Of a DNA stretch of 64,000 nt, positions 43,652 through 54,944 are shown piece after piece (the first letter of the stretch is position 1; each line of letters opens with the position of its first letter). Below the pieces are notes generated by a model. It did no database searches. It was not told the origin of the DNA and saw only the letters and a program-made list of their open reading frames with translations. Origin of the DNA: Pictodentalium vernedei. Taxonomy: Eukaryota; Mollusca; Scaphopoda; Dentaliida; Dentaliidae. The position numbers and the translations under genes were made by a program. The stretch covers positions 827,168,786 through 827,232,785 of the forward strand of contig CM062297.1 of NCBI GenBank assembly GCA_031216915.1, in the 5' to 3' direction.

Positions 43652-44005
43652 GGGGGCGCAGTGGCTTAGTCGGTAGAGGTGCAAGCTGCAAGCCGAGGGG
43701 TCCTCGGTTCGAATCCCACCTACGGCAACTGCATTGTGTCCTTGGGCAAGACACTTCACCCCGATTGCCTACATGGGGGCACGATGACGCTGTGTACTGA
43801 GACGTACTGCACGTTGATGGTGCGCATGTCTTCAACTAATCTAACCCTGCCTGTGCTGCTGTGCAGAATTCAGAGTTACGATGTTGGAGAGCTGACAGCT
43901 GCTCGGTGGTTCTCTCCGGGTACTCCGGCTTCCTCCACCCGTAAAACTGTCACGGTCACGATTAGCCATTGTGCATAAGTGTGTGACCTTAAACACCAAT
44001 AAATA
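43652..44005 (+). mobile_element. Full-length tRNA-derived SINE with target duplication
   Basis: The head GGGGGCGCAGTGGCTTAGTC contains an A box; GGTTCGAATCC is a perfect B box. Then come the common SINE motif TCCTTGGGCAAGACACTTC, a body, and the shared tail TTAGCCATTGTGCA, CTTAAACACCAATAAATAAA. It is flanked by AATTGAGGGAAT (43640-43651) and AATTGAAGAAAT (44006-44017). The empty site is preserved at 57470-57495. Confidence 0.8.
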
Positions 44006-44365
44006 AATTGAAGAAATATCAGAGGTGAGAATTTTCAAAATAAACAAAATTTCATTACTTATATAGGCCCTTAAAAATGTGTTTCGTTTCGAATATATTG
44101 ACTGAAAATCAGTGCGATTTCGTCCTTGAATTTTTACAATCCAACTAATATTAGGGAAGTTACGCCAAAAATGGAAATAATAAAAAAATCTCATTTCTAA
44201 CAGGTTGAAGAACCTTTCGAAAAGAGTCGTTCAAATACACACCTTTTTTATTCTGCAGTGGCAGACATATTAAGTAGTGATGAGCCGATATGGGTGTTAT
44301 CGGTATTGCCGATATCCGATATTTCAATTCAGTATCGGACCGATACCGATACCGATATTATAAGT

Positions 44366-44505
44366 TACAGGACGTTAAGGTGGCGGATACGGTATCATAT
44401 GAGGCGAGGTGAAAACAATATTGGACGAGGCGGTATGCCGAGTCCAATATTGTCTTTGCCGAGCCTCATATGATACCGTATCCGCCACCTGAACGTCCTG
44501 TAACG
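44366..44505. repeat. Foldback palindrome inside hAT-like element 1
   Basis: Arms start TTACAGGACGTTAAGGTGG and end with CCACCTGAACGTCCTGTAA. Pairing extends through GATACGGTATCATATGAGGC for about 60 bp. Confidence 0.8.
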
Positions 44506-45284
44506 TATTTATTATGCCAGCGAAAACCAAATAACAATCAAATTTGAACGCCGGCACATTTTCAAAACTGCTGCAAAACGCTATGAAAGTTGAAACAAAC
44601 GTGCACAGTTGTCTCCCTGTTTGTGTATAATTTCCTTGACAACACAGACAACAGCGATAGACGCTTTTCTTCGTACTGTCACTGTCTTGAGTGTGAAGAA
44701 AATGTCCGAAGCGTCCGATTTTATAGAATTCGAACAAAATAAATGTATGTCGCATATTTTCCCATTGACTTTCATTCATTTTCGTACAATTTCATCATTG
44801 TGCAATCGTATAATTATTCAATGAAATTAAATCCATTTTTGAAGCGACGTTATCCATTTACCACAACAGAGACTACAGAATGAGCTCAACGAGAAAAAAT
44901 GAAATTAATCTATTCCCGGGATAAGAAAATTTTTTTTCTCAGTTTATTTATTCACACTATATATTTTTCAACTTTCTAACAACGCATTTATGGGTTATAT
45001 ATTTTTTCTAAAGTTTTTAAAATATCGAGGCGAACACCGTACCCAAACTGTTGTGTGTTAGCCTCAATAAGCTTTGACCCTATGTCAAGTTAGGGCCAGG
45101 CCGACGGTAGATCGAATACAGTGTAGTATTTCTCACTTCAAATAATTTACATTTAGAAAATAAATTTCACAATAAATTTATTATAAAACGAGAGAAAATG
45201 AGACATATAGACATGGAGGGAAGTTTGATTTTACTGCAATTTCTTCAATATGGATATAAAAGCACCGCGAGGTGAGGAATTTCC

Positions 45285-45375
45285 ACGTCGAAACAAAATG
45301 GCGGCACTGACCTAATACGAGTTTCGTATTAGGTCACCTCGGGCTGCAGGTGACCCAATACGGCTCAGTGCCGTC
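45285..45375. repeat. Hairpin cluster
   Basis: GACCTAATACGAG and its complement form a tight hairpin (45309-45335). CGGCACTGA and TCAGTGCCG enclose it more widely. Confidence 0.6.
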
Positions 45376-46225
45376 CCACTATTCGGGGGCTGTGATTGGC
45401 GAATTTCATTAGCTGGCATAATAATAGTTTTTGTGGCGACCCAAGCTTGTGTATAAATATGATGACATTCAGAGAGGGCTAATGAGACATGGGGTGTTGT
45501 TCAGCAGTCAGCGTGACTCGACACGCGTCCCGGGTGGATCTCAATGTAACATACATCTGTGATGTATCAAATTCAATATCATTTCCGAACCGACCCACCA
45601 GTGAGCTCAGGCATGTGAAAAAAATGGGGGTGGGCTTATCCACGAATGAGACTGAATGTAAAATGAAAACTTGACATAATGTTTTATGTGTTTGTTTTTT
45701 TCATTTTTTCCATCGGAATCATCAATCAATCATTCGAAAATACATTTCAGCAGAAAAACATCAACAAAATCAGCACGGAATATCAACAAAACATCAATGT
45801 TAACAAATGAGGTCAAAAACGCACGTGGTCAATTTGTTCTAACCTAAAACATGTTCATTCAGTCATTACATTTCCATTTTGAAGTGTGTTTAATACTGTT
45901 TATTAAAAAGTATTTGAACTGTGTTTTGTATTACTCACACAAGAGAAGGTGCCCCAGTATTCAAAACTCCCATCCATTGTGAAAAAAACAAACGAAATAA
46001 TCCATTCATGTGTGAGCATTTACATGTACATGCATTGGTGGAACGCTTCTCGGTGAATTCTGTTGCGTTCACTTTCTCCAAGTGCAAGATTAACAGGGGG
46101 CAGTTCGCAGCCAACATTGTTGGCACCGGATAACTATCTGCACTATCCATTTCCCAGTTATTGACGTTTCGACACTGAACATAGCTGTTATTACCAGAGA
46201 AGAAGAACATTGGCAGGGTGTGTGG

Positions 46226-46249
46226 GTGGGGGGGGGGGGGGGGGGGGGG
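46226..46249 (+). repeat. Poly(G) tract
   Basis: G-run of more than 20 bases. A second, interrupted G-rich tract lies at 46569-46610. Confidence 0.9.
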
Positions 46250-47445
46250 TCGGACAGGCAGGCAGGCCTATCTGTACAGGCCAATACGTTGCAAGATAAT
46301 CACAAAGAATTTCCTCACATTTTTTCATCATTGATTCTTTCAAAAAGCATCAGTGATGGAAAATCCGGAGCAAATTTCCTTGTGGTATCTTGCAACGTAT
46401 TTGTATTTTCACTGGCAGTGAATTGTTAGGGATTGTTTTGACCAACTCTTGGGGACATTTTGACCAGCACCCGTAGTGGTAATGCCATAGTGGTACTGCA
46501 TTTACCAAAAAAAAAATCATGAATCATTGTCACTTGTCTGTGATCTGCTGCCTGTAGAGTGTAGAAGTGGGGGGGGGGGGGGGTGGAGGGGGGGGGGGAG
46601 GGAGGGGGTTACTGAATTCTGCAATGCATCGATAAAAACACATGGGCACGTTTCATAAATAAAAAATCTAGATTTCAACTGACCGCCCTGATGTACATAA
46701 TGTGTCCCCATTGTTGTAAACAATATGGCTTTGGCTTTCCCTTGTTTTGTTTTCAAAACAGCCTTTCATGTAGCATGGATCAAACTGGATATTTCAACTC
46801 AGGGTATTAATTCATATTTATTTTGGAGTTAGCTATTTTTGCAGAGATCACATCAGGTAATTTCTCAACTCATTTTCTGAAGTAATAACATGAACAATTT
46901 GGGTCACTGAACACGCTGTCATTAATAATTTAAGAACTGGGAATTTCCCATTTGTCTTCAACATAAAGTTGATAAACACGAGGGCTGACAATAATAAATA
47001 ACACGAAAGTATAATTGGTAATTTTATTTTTTTAGCTGAAAATGTGAAAAGATTGACAACAACTCCAAAACACATTCACATAATTTTATTTTGATTGAAC
47101 AATTGAAATTTTCGTGCACATTTTCGTGATGCCCTGTGTGTTGAAGAATGGTTCACCCGTACCGATAGTCGAAACTTTTAATTCAAGAGAAATATGGGGT
47201 GGGCTTATTTTGGGTGATACCCCAAAAATACGTTTTCGAAAAAGCCCTAATCTGAGTAATTAGTGCTACTTAGTTGAGATTATCAGCGATTTGCCTGAGA
47301 ACTTGATTTGGAAAAAAAAAGACATATCGGCTGCCAATATCGGCAGAATTGGTATTTTTTGCCGATACCGATACCTGGCCGGTAAGCCATTTATCGGCCG
47401 ATACCGATAACCCGTACCGATAATCGGCTCATCACTAATATTAAG

Positions 47446-48515
47446 TAAGGCTGTCACGAATGATCGAAAAATCGATCAACTGTCGATTGAGGTCATAATC
47501 GACGATTTATTTCAATGATCGATTATTTGACTGGAATGTGCTGTCATACTACCTTTTTGTTAAACAAAGGGGAAATATTGATTCACATGCTATTGTTTCA
47601 CATAAAGGACCTATTTCGACAACAAACGTGTGTGTGAACAGGGTTAAAACATAAAACCAATATATAGCTTCAAGTCGCGGCACCATGCGAGTTAAAGTTA
47701 GCCGAAACCCAGTCATCATCGTATGCGTGATCGCTCAGTTGAATTTGACCCTAGCTTTCAAAGTGTTCAAGTGTCAAACACCAATAAATAAATGTGTAAA
47801 TAAATAAAATAAATCCCTGGAAAGATTGAGCCTCCAAGGAAAAGCATTTTCACACTGAACAGGGGCTGAATCATAATCATTCATGGGCCGAACTTTCCGG
47901 TTCCAGCATCACTGGCTCACTGCCATTGGCGGTAATAACAATTTAACAAAAATAACATAACACTCAATGATGCCTTACTGTCAATGGCTACATTGCATTC
48001 CTTCCCAATAAGACATCGTCAAGTGCTGAGTTGTTTTTGTTTTTATCAATTTGATACTTGATCATCAATTTTAACTTACAGAAAGTAGAGGGAAAAACTT
48101 CGAAATGCCATGTTATTTTTAAAGTATGATGATTTATTTTGTTCTCCGACGTATCGCAACCGGAAGTGTAATTTCCACGTGTAAAGTTTTGTTGACTTGA
48201 CATTCCCTAAGGCTAAATTCATAATCATTACACATTGAGTGCGGATGGAGCCATTAGTGAGTTTAGTATGCATTTTTCTATGATTTGAAATTTGAATCTA
48301 TGCGATGTTGATTCTGTTTTGTCAAATTTTTCAAGGTTTGGTGTTCGTTTGCTTCATTTGCGATTGGGATATTTTAATTTTTAACTCCTCCCAATTATAT
48401 CATAGACGAAGTTCTAGGAAACAAGACAGAAATATTAACCATAAATAATCGAAATAACCGTCGATTTTTATGACAAAATAATCGATTATGAAAATTCATA
48501 ATCGTGACAGCCTTA
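47446..48515. mobile_element. hAT-like element 2, sharing the ATATTAAG target
   Basis: Ends TAAGGCTGTCACGA and TCGTGACAGCCTTA. The left flank is the same ATATTAAG that closes element 1; the right flank is ATATTTAG, one mismatch. Subterminal ATCGATTA-rich motifs match the element at 58404-58937. A SINE tail (47690-47795) lies inside. Non-autonomous. Confidence 0.75.
47690..47797 (+). mobile_element. SINE 3' fragment
   Basis: Ends GTGTCAAACACCAATAAATA; the rest is diverged. Confidence 0.45.
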
Positions 48516-48766
48516 ATATTTAGGGCAATGAAAAAGAACTTTACACAATTTTCCATATATTCGCATAAAGGACAGCTGACGTCGACTTAACAGGTTGAGA
48601 ACAACGTTGTTTTGTTACCCACTAAACGGGCCAAATTGCCAGAGTTGTTAGGCCACAGGTGCCTGGAAACCTGATCTAATTCACCCCTACCTCAAAACAC
48701 CTCATTCTTATATGCACCCCCTCCCTCAGGCTCCCTGAAACATATAATACACAGATCTGTGTGTTA

Positions 48767-49474
48767 TTATACCCCCCGCAAACAAAGTTTGGGGGGTATA
48801 TAGGAATCACCCTGTCCATCTGTCTGTCCGTCTGTCCATCCATCGTAAGTGCAACTCCTCCTAAACCGTTTGAAGAATTTTCATGAAACTTTCCACAATG
48901 GAAGAACTCCATATGGGAATGTGCATGAAGCAATATAATTCCGTTCTGACATTTCCAAGGGGAGATAATCTGTCCGTCTGACCATCCTTGTAAGCGCAAC
49001 TCCTCCTAAACCGTTTGAGCAATTTTCATGAAACTTTACACAATGGAAGAACTCCATATGAAGATGTGCATGAAGCAATATAATTCCGTTCTGACATTTC
49101 CAATGGGAGATAATCTAACTTATACCATCTGTCCATCCTTGTAAGCGCAACTCCTCCTAAACCGTCTGAAGAATTTTCATGAAACTTTACAGAATGGAAG
49201 AACTCCATATGAAGATGTGCATGAAGCAATATAATTCCGTTCTGACATTTCCAAGGGGAGATAATCTAACTTATACTGTCTGTCCATCCTTGTAAGCGTA
49301 ACTCCTAAACCATTTGAAGAATTTTCATGAAACTTTACACAATGGAAGAACTCCATATGAAGATGTGCATGAAGCAATATAATTCCGTTCTGACATTTCC
49401 AAGGGGAGATAATCTAACTTATACATTTCATGCGCGGGAGGTATCACTTTGTGAGTTTGCTCACAGTACCTCTA
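48767..49474 (+). mobile_element. Hairpin-headed element, ATACCCCCC head, four cores
   Basis: Head 48770-48802: ATACCCCCCGCAAAC, loop AAA, GTTTGGGGGGTAT, then AGGAATCACCC and CTGTCTGTCCGTCTGTCC. Four cores start AACTCCTCCTAAACC near 48853, 48998, 49149 and 49300 (145-151 bp). The tail is GTGAGTTTGCTCAC then AGTACCTCTAGTTT, a hairpin plus CTCTWGTTT as in the other tails. One of the cleanest complete copies. Confidence 0.75.
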
Positions 49475-49504
49475 GTTTATTTTGGAAGTGTGCGTGTGTA
49501 GGGG

Positions 49505-49645
49505 GAGGCATATAAGAGGGGGGGGGGGGTGACATTGGGGGTGATGTGATCATGTGATATTAATCAGGTCGGGGAGGCATATAAGAGGGGGGGGGGTGTA
49601 ATGTTGGGGGTGATGTGATCATGTGATATTAATCAGGTCTCCAGA
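49505..49645 (+). repeat. 69-bp direct duplication with G-runs
   Basis: AGGCATATAAGAG...GTGATGTGATCATGTGATAT...AATCAGGTC occurs twice; the G-run lengths differ between copies. Confidence 0.8.
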
Positions 49646-49649
49646 GGTC

Positions 49650-50935
49650 TGAGGTTAGACCAGGCAGTGGGATCTGGGGATGGGATGCAAAGCAACTCCG
49701 AATGAAAACATCCCCTTCAATTTGAGGATGATATACAACATTTCTCAATAAAAAAAAGAAGCGTTCAACGGGTAATGTTCGATTTCAAGTTGTGCAGAGA
49801 ACGAGTCGGCCCATTGCGAACTCACCCCCAGTAATGCGGCAACGCATGGTTTTACAAGACGATGTTCCCACTCAGCTTGGCAGGGCAAAAATATAAAAAG
49901 AATACCCAAAAGATGGGTGCAGAATGTTAATCTGCCCCCACCCCTCAAAAATGTTCTTGGTAAAAGAAAAATGCAGTGGAAGACCAGTCGGGTATAGATA
50001 TCATCTGACTGAATATAACACAACACTTAACATGATCAATTATTGAGTTCTCACGGCAGCAATAAAATTTGGTAGCAATAACATTTTCTAATCCGAACTA
50101 ATCCTTTAATTACCCTTCCAAAGATGTAAAACAAGTGCCGACAATAGCTACTGATTGTTTCTGAAACAGCCTCTGATCGCATTGAAAACATTGACTGGTG
50201 ACAATTATAGACAAATCATAAACTACTCCTATAAAGTTGATTCTTTTGAAATTTCCAACATCAGAAACTGGTTAAATTGAATTACAATTATGTTATCTAT
50301 ATACTTTTATATTTGCTCTGCAACATGTAAAGAAAATTTTGTTTCTAACATTCGACCTACCATTTAACAATTTTATTAGCACTACGACAAATATTGAAAT
50401 TATTTTGAATCTATTTATAGGAAAAGACTGTGCTTGGGTGGTGTTTTCCAACCAATAGTTGCAACAAAATGAGAAAAAAAAATTCAATTTCTAACATTCG
50501 GCCTGTCACTTAAGTTAACCGTGCACATGTATATTAGCACTAGAAAAAGCTCTGGGCTGATTTGTTCCGAGGACCGACTTAGGGGCCTACCTCAGTTGCC
50601 GATTTTATTTTTGGCCGACTTCTCCTATGAACGACTTTATTTGGGGGTGAATTCCCACCGTTTAACCCTTATAGATTTTATACCACAACAACAAAGCTTG
50701 AATTTTTTTCTTGCGACAATTTATTGGAAAACATCCAGCGGTGTTTTGAATAGATAGTGGCAAAAAATGAGAAAAAACAATTTCTACAGCACGTGTCTTG
50801 CAGCACACTGAACGACCATGTGTTCAAGTGTTGTTTTCTTAATACTGGATAGCTGTCTTTCCCACCTAAGATCGCTGTATGTACATGTGCCGAGTCGACG
50901 TCCAGTGAGTGCGGGCTTCGACACCCTCATAGTTA
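49650..50935. other. No gene; diverged ~200-bp direct repeat
   Basis: TTTCTAACATTCGRCCT, TATTAGCACTA and GGAAAACA.CCA occur in the same order in 50330-50510 and 50495-50770, a diverged direct repeat. The rest is unassigned. Confidence 0.4.
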
Positions 50936-50939
50936 ACTA

Positions 50940-51002
50940 TACCCCCCCCCCCCCATAAATAACAGATGTATACCCCCCCCCCCCCCCCCCCCCCCCCCCA
51001 GC
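50940..51002 (+). repeat. Two poly(C) tracts
   Basis: C-runs at about 50943-50954 and 50974-51000 separated by ATAAATAACAGATGTATA. Confidence 0.9.
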
Positions 51003-51257
51003 GCAATTTAATTTAAGTGCATTCAAAAACTGAAACCAGACATTGCAAATAAAATCATTAAAATTATTTTATTTTCGACAGTATTAATATGGGCAGATCA
51101 TAAGCGGTCATAACTGAAATTGAAGGTGATCAATTGCATCTTGATTTGTTGTCAGTCTTTTTTGTGTTGATGATGTAAAAATATGTGTTGAATATTTTTA
51201 GTCGATAACTTGAAATAAATCATAAAAATGAATTTATTTTCTTTATACATTATTACA

Positions 51258-51446
51258 TTAACCCATCCGAACATACTTTTTACGTGATTCTGTTTCAAAA
51301 TATAGTTTATGACTCCTAACTGAAACTAGCGCAGACCCTCAGACTAGTTGCAAAGGAGGGAGCATAACCTATATTTCAGAAGCAAAGATGTAGGCTTTTG
51401 TGCAATAATCTGGACAGTACCGCTGAACTGTTAGGTAAAGGGTTGA
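51258..51446. mobile_element. TTAA MITE, old degraded copy
   Basis: The left end ATTAACCCATCCGAACA and right end TGTTAGGTAAAGGGTT are recognisable; the centre is diverged (TTATGACTCCTAACTGAA). Confidence 0.5.
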
Positions 51447-51980
51447 CTGATAAACAGTTTATGTAACTTATCTAACCTTAGTTAAAGTAGAAGACAGCAG
51501 TTGTCAAAATATTTTTTGTTAAATGCAAAAATGAATATTAACAGTAATTGGACTTGAATATTTCTCCATTTGAACTTTATATGCAAAGATTATTTTAATG
51601 TGATTTTTTTTTCGTTACAAATTACAATTAATTGAATATATTGATATATATGCATTCCCAATAAATTATAACAAAATACAGAATAAATTTCAAAAGATAT
51701 TTAATAACATTTGATAAATAAAAGTTGTCAGAAAGGTTATAAACAATATCTCAAAAGTGTTATGCGTTATCAGACCAGTGCTGGAAAACCCCATTAATTA
51801 GCTCCGCCCACTCATAAAAAAAGTTCCTCTATAAATAGACACAGAGATTGTAATTGAACCGGATTAACAGTGACTGCATTATGTAATCATATCTAACAAC
51901 TGGGGTAATTTGGAAGACTACTTTTACAGGGAATGTACACGTAATGTAAGCACAGTTACTGGAAGTTGTGGCTGCAACCA
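51447..51980. other. No gene; flank related to 56.5 kb
   Basis: The end of this stretch (51945-51980) is the left half of a sequence found intact, inverted, at 56515-56560. Confidence 0.4.
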
Positions 51981-51986
51981 CTTTTT

Positions 51987-53804
51987 TATATGCCCGTTTA
52001 AAAAACGGTCGTATTATGTTATCAGTCTGTCCCTCTGTCTGTCCGTAAACAATTTGGTTTCCGTTCATTTAAAGTCGAACGCCTTGACGGATTGACATCA
52101 AACTTTCAGAAGTTGTTTTTAGCATTAAATATACAGGTCAAGTTCGATATTGGTGTTTCTCAGTCGATCTGCTGCAGAGATATGGCCCTTTGAAAACACA
52201 ATTTTTCTAAAAAAATTGGTTTCCGTTCATTTAAAGCTGAACGCCTTGACGGATTGACACCAAATTTTTCATATGTTGTTTTTAGCAATGAAATACAGGT
52301 CAAGTTCGATATTGGTGTTTCTCAGTCCATCCACGGCAGAGTTATGGCTCTTTGAAAACAATCTTTCGAAAAAAATTGGTTTTCCTTCATTTAAAGTCGA
52401 ATGCCTTGACGGATCGACATCAAACTTTCAGATGTTGTTTGTAGGAATAAAATACAGGTCAAGTTCGATATTGGTGTTTCTCAGTCCATCCGCTGCAGAG
52501 TTATGGCCCTTTGAAACCACAATTTTTGAAAAAAATTGGTTTCTGTTCATTTAAAGCCGAACACCTTGACGGATTGACACCAAATATTTCAGATGTTGAT
52601 TTTATACACCCATTTGAAAAACGGGACGTATTATGTGAATGGTCTCTCCACCCGTCTGTCTGTCCGTCCATGGACACATTTGGTTTCCGGACGATAACTT
52701 TAGTTGTAATGGTTTGAGCTGAGTTAAATTTGGCATGTAGATTTAGTATGACAAAATACAGGACGGGTTCGATTTCCGTTTCTAGCGGCCCATTTGCAGT
52801 TGAGTTATGGCCCTCTATTTATGGGAATTTAGCCCAACTTTTCGTTTCCGTTCGATAACTTTAGTTTGCCTTGACCGATTTATTTCAAATTTTCAGTTTT
52901 TTGTTTTTGACCACAAAATACAGTTCAAGTTCACTTTTGACCACAATCGCATATACCTTTCCAGAGTTATTCCCCTTGAATGATTGCAAATTTGTGGATT
53001 TTGTGGTTTCCGGATGATAACTTGAGTTTGCCTTGACCGATTTTTTTCAAATTCTCAGATTTTGTTTTTGACCACAAAGCACAGCTCAAGTTCACCTTTG
53101 ACCATAATCGCATGTACCGTTCCATAGTTATTGCAAAATTTGTGAATTATGTGGTTTCCGGATGATAACTTTAGTTTGCCTTGATTAATTTGTTTCAAAT
53201 TCTCAGATTTTGTTTATGACCACAAAGCACAGCTGAAGATCACTTTCGGCCAAAATCGCATGTACCTTTCCAGAGTTATTTCTCTTGAATTTGTGTTTTC
53301 CGGATTATAACTTTAGTTTGGCCTAACTGATTTTTTATTATACGCCTGTTGAAAAACCGTCGAATTATGGAATCAGTCTGTCTGTCTGTCCATTTGTCCA
53401 TCCATTTGTCCATCCATCCGTCTGTCCGTTTGTCAACATTTGGTTTCCAGATGATAACTTTAGTATTTTTTTTTCGATTGACTCCTAAACTTGGTATGTA
53501 GTTTAAACAAAACAAAAGACAGGTCAAGTTCGAATATGGGGTCAGTTCGAACTTCGAAGTTCCCCTGAATTATGGACCTTGTTGGACATAGAATGCATCA
53601 AATATTTGGTTTCCGGATGATAACTTTTATTATTTGTTTTCCGATTCATTCCAAACTTGGTATGTTGTTTAATCACAACAAAATACAGATCAAGTTCGAA
53701 TATGGGGTTGGTCCAAACAATTTTCACCCTCACCCCCATCCTTACCCCAACCCTTCCAAAATACAAAACGTGCGTATGTTGTCCCGCGATGCGGTGCTCT
53801 TGTT
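51987..53804 (+). mobile_element. Hairpin-headed composite with three heads
   Basis: First head ATATGCCCGTTT, loop AAA, AAACGG (51988-52010), then CTGTCTGTCCG. About four 160-bp cores (52060-52600) have CAGGTCAAGTTCGATATTGG and CAGAGTTATGG. Further heads start near 52603 (ACACCCATTT, GAA, AAACGGGACGTATT) and 53335 (ATACGCCTGTT, GAA, AAACCGTCG), each with its own GTCC tract. The tail CCGCGATGCGG then TGCTCTTGTT ends at 53804. The uninterrupted flank at 56518-56560 fixes both ends at a T run without duplication. Confidence 0.7.
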
Positions 53805-54160
53805 CACCAATAACAATGAATGCACCACGCCAGTCTTGACCCCCCCCCCCCGTTACACATACAGTAAAAAATATAGATAAGTAATGAAAGCCTATTTTGT
53901 CCTGACCGATACCCCCTTCCAAGTTCATTTGTGAATTCGTCCATTGAACAAAGATTCATCAACATAGTTTTCTTGTACAACTATCCACAAAGTGTTTAAC
54001 TTCATTTTTATCATAAATTAATAATCAAATCATCATTCTGCAGCTTCTCTTCTTTATTTGATAAAAAAAACCTTCCGTTCGACTTTTTTGCCCGCGGCTC
54101 GACACCATTGGAAGAACAATGATTGCGTGACATTTCGTTGCTGGGTTGTAGAAAAGTTAA
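53805..54160. repeat. Inverted-repeat partner of 56195-56535
   Basis: AACAATGAATGCACCACG, TTCATTTGTGAATTCGTCCA, TGATAAAAAAAACCTTC and GACTTTTTTGCCCGC all reappear in reverse complement at 56195-56535. A C-run (53838-53849) is inserted. The two arms enclose about 2 kb and may be the ends of one large element or two oppositely oriented copies. Confidence 0.7.
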
Positions 54161-54710
54161 CGCGGAAAGCGAAACTACACACTGTGTTGTTCTTGTGCTG
54201 CAGACGACAGAACAGAAGAATTGATGAGGGCTATAATGTAAGAGCCTTCCCTGCAAAACAGTTGTTGCACCCCTGTCTTTGAGTTCTATTTATTGTCAAG
54301 GCACAACTAACTTGTCCAAACTTTAATAAAAAACTGGTGGTTAATTTAAGACAGTGCAAACTTGTTGTCCGAAGTTGAAAATTCAGGAATCTTTGAAAGG
54401 AATATGTATCCATATAGGCGTGCAGAAAGAGGACTATAATAGATCTAGGCCTATATGACAGACACGGAGGGGTGAGGGTGATCTCGTGGCCTGTATAAAA
54501 AAAAATTCTATTGCATTTCTTTTTTACAATGCCAGTAGGGAATCGTGACATTGATAACATTTAAATTTAATGCTGAACAACATTAATCATAATTGTGTAT
54601 TAGGCCCACTACGTGCTGATTGAAACGTGGAGCGGGTGTGGGGGGGGGATGGGTTGGGAGCGGCGAGGCTTGTTGTAGGCACATATTATTCAGACGAAGC
54701 ACTTGGCCGA
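54161..54710. other. No gene recognised
   Basis: Unassigned sequence; GGCTTGTTGTAGGCACATA near 54667 recurs at 55230. Confidence 0.35.
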
Positions 54711-54714
54711 TTAA

Positions 54715-54940
54715 CCCTTTACCCAGTGCAGACAATATCAAAATTTATTATTTTAAATATAATTTTTTCAAAAAATTTCAATAAAACCATATCATGTGAC
54801 CCCTCGTTGGAACGAGCTCGACAAGATCGTTCCAACGAAGGGTCACATTATATGGTTTTGTTGAAATTTTTTGAAAAATAATATTTTTTCAACTACTGAA
54901 TTTGCATATTACACGGGCGGATGCGGCGTTGGGTAAAGGG
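54715..54940. mobile_element. TTAA MITE, intact ends
   Basis: TTAA on both sides (54711-54714, 54941-54944). Ends CCCTTTACCCAGTGC and GCGTTGGGTAAAGGG. Central palindrome GACCCCTCGTTGGAACGAGC. The interior differs from 1129-1372, so it is a subfamily. The paralogous empty site with a single TTAA is at about 55260 (GCTTGGTGGATTAAGAAC). Confidence 0.8.
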
Positions 54941-54944
54941 TTAA

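Larger units (their letters stand above)
44275..47437. mobile_element. hAT-like element 1, 3.2 kb, TSD ATATTAAG
   Basis: Ends TAGTGATGAGCCGAT and, at the right, ATCGGCTCATCACTA, with GATACCGATA-rich subterminal sequence on both sides. ATATTAAG flanks it on both sides (left about 44267-44274, right 47438-47445). It contains a foldback (44366-44505), a small palindrome at 45300, and two G-runs. No transposase ORF remains, so it is non-autonomous. Confidence 0.75.

Noticed and set aside
43652..43725. A functional tRNA gene
   Set aside because: A and B boxes are good but the acceptor stem does not close, and the sequence continues into a SINE body, tail and target duplication.
48676..49515. Chain of overlapping ORFs, each 60-70 codons
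   Set aside because: The four ~150-bp cores of a hairpin-headed element produce the same peptide repeatedly.
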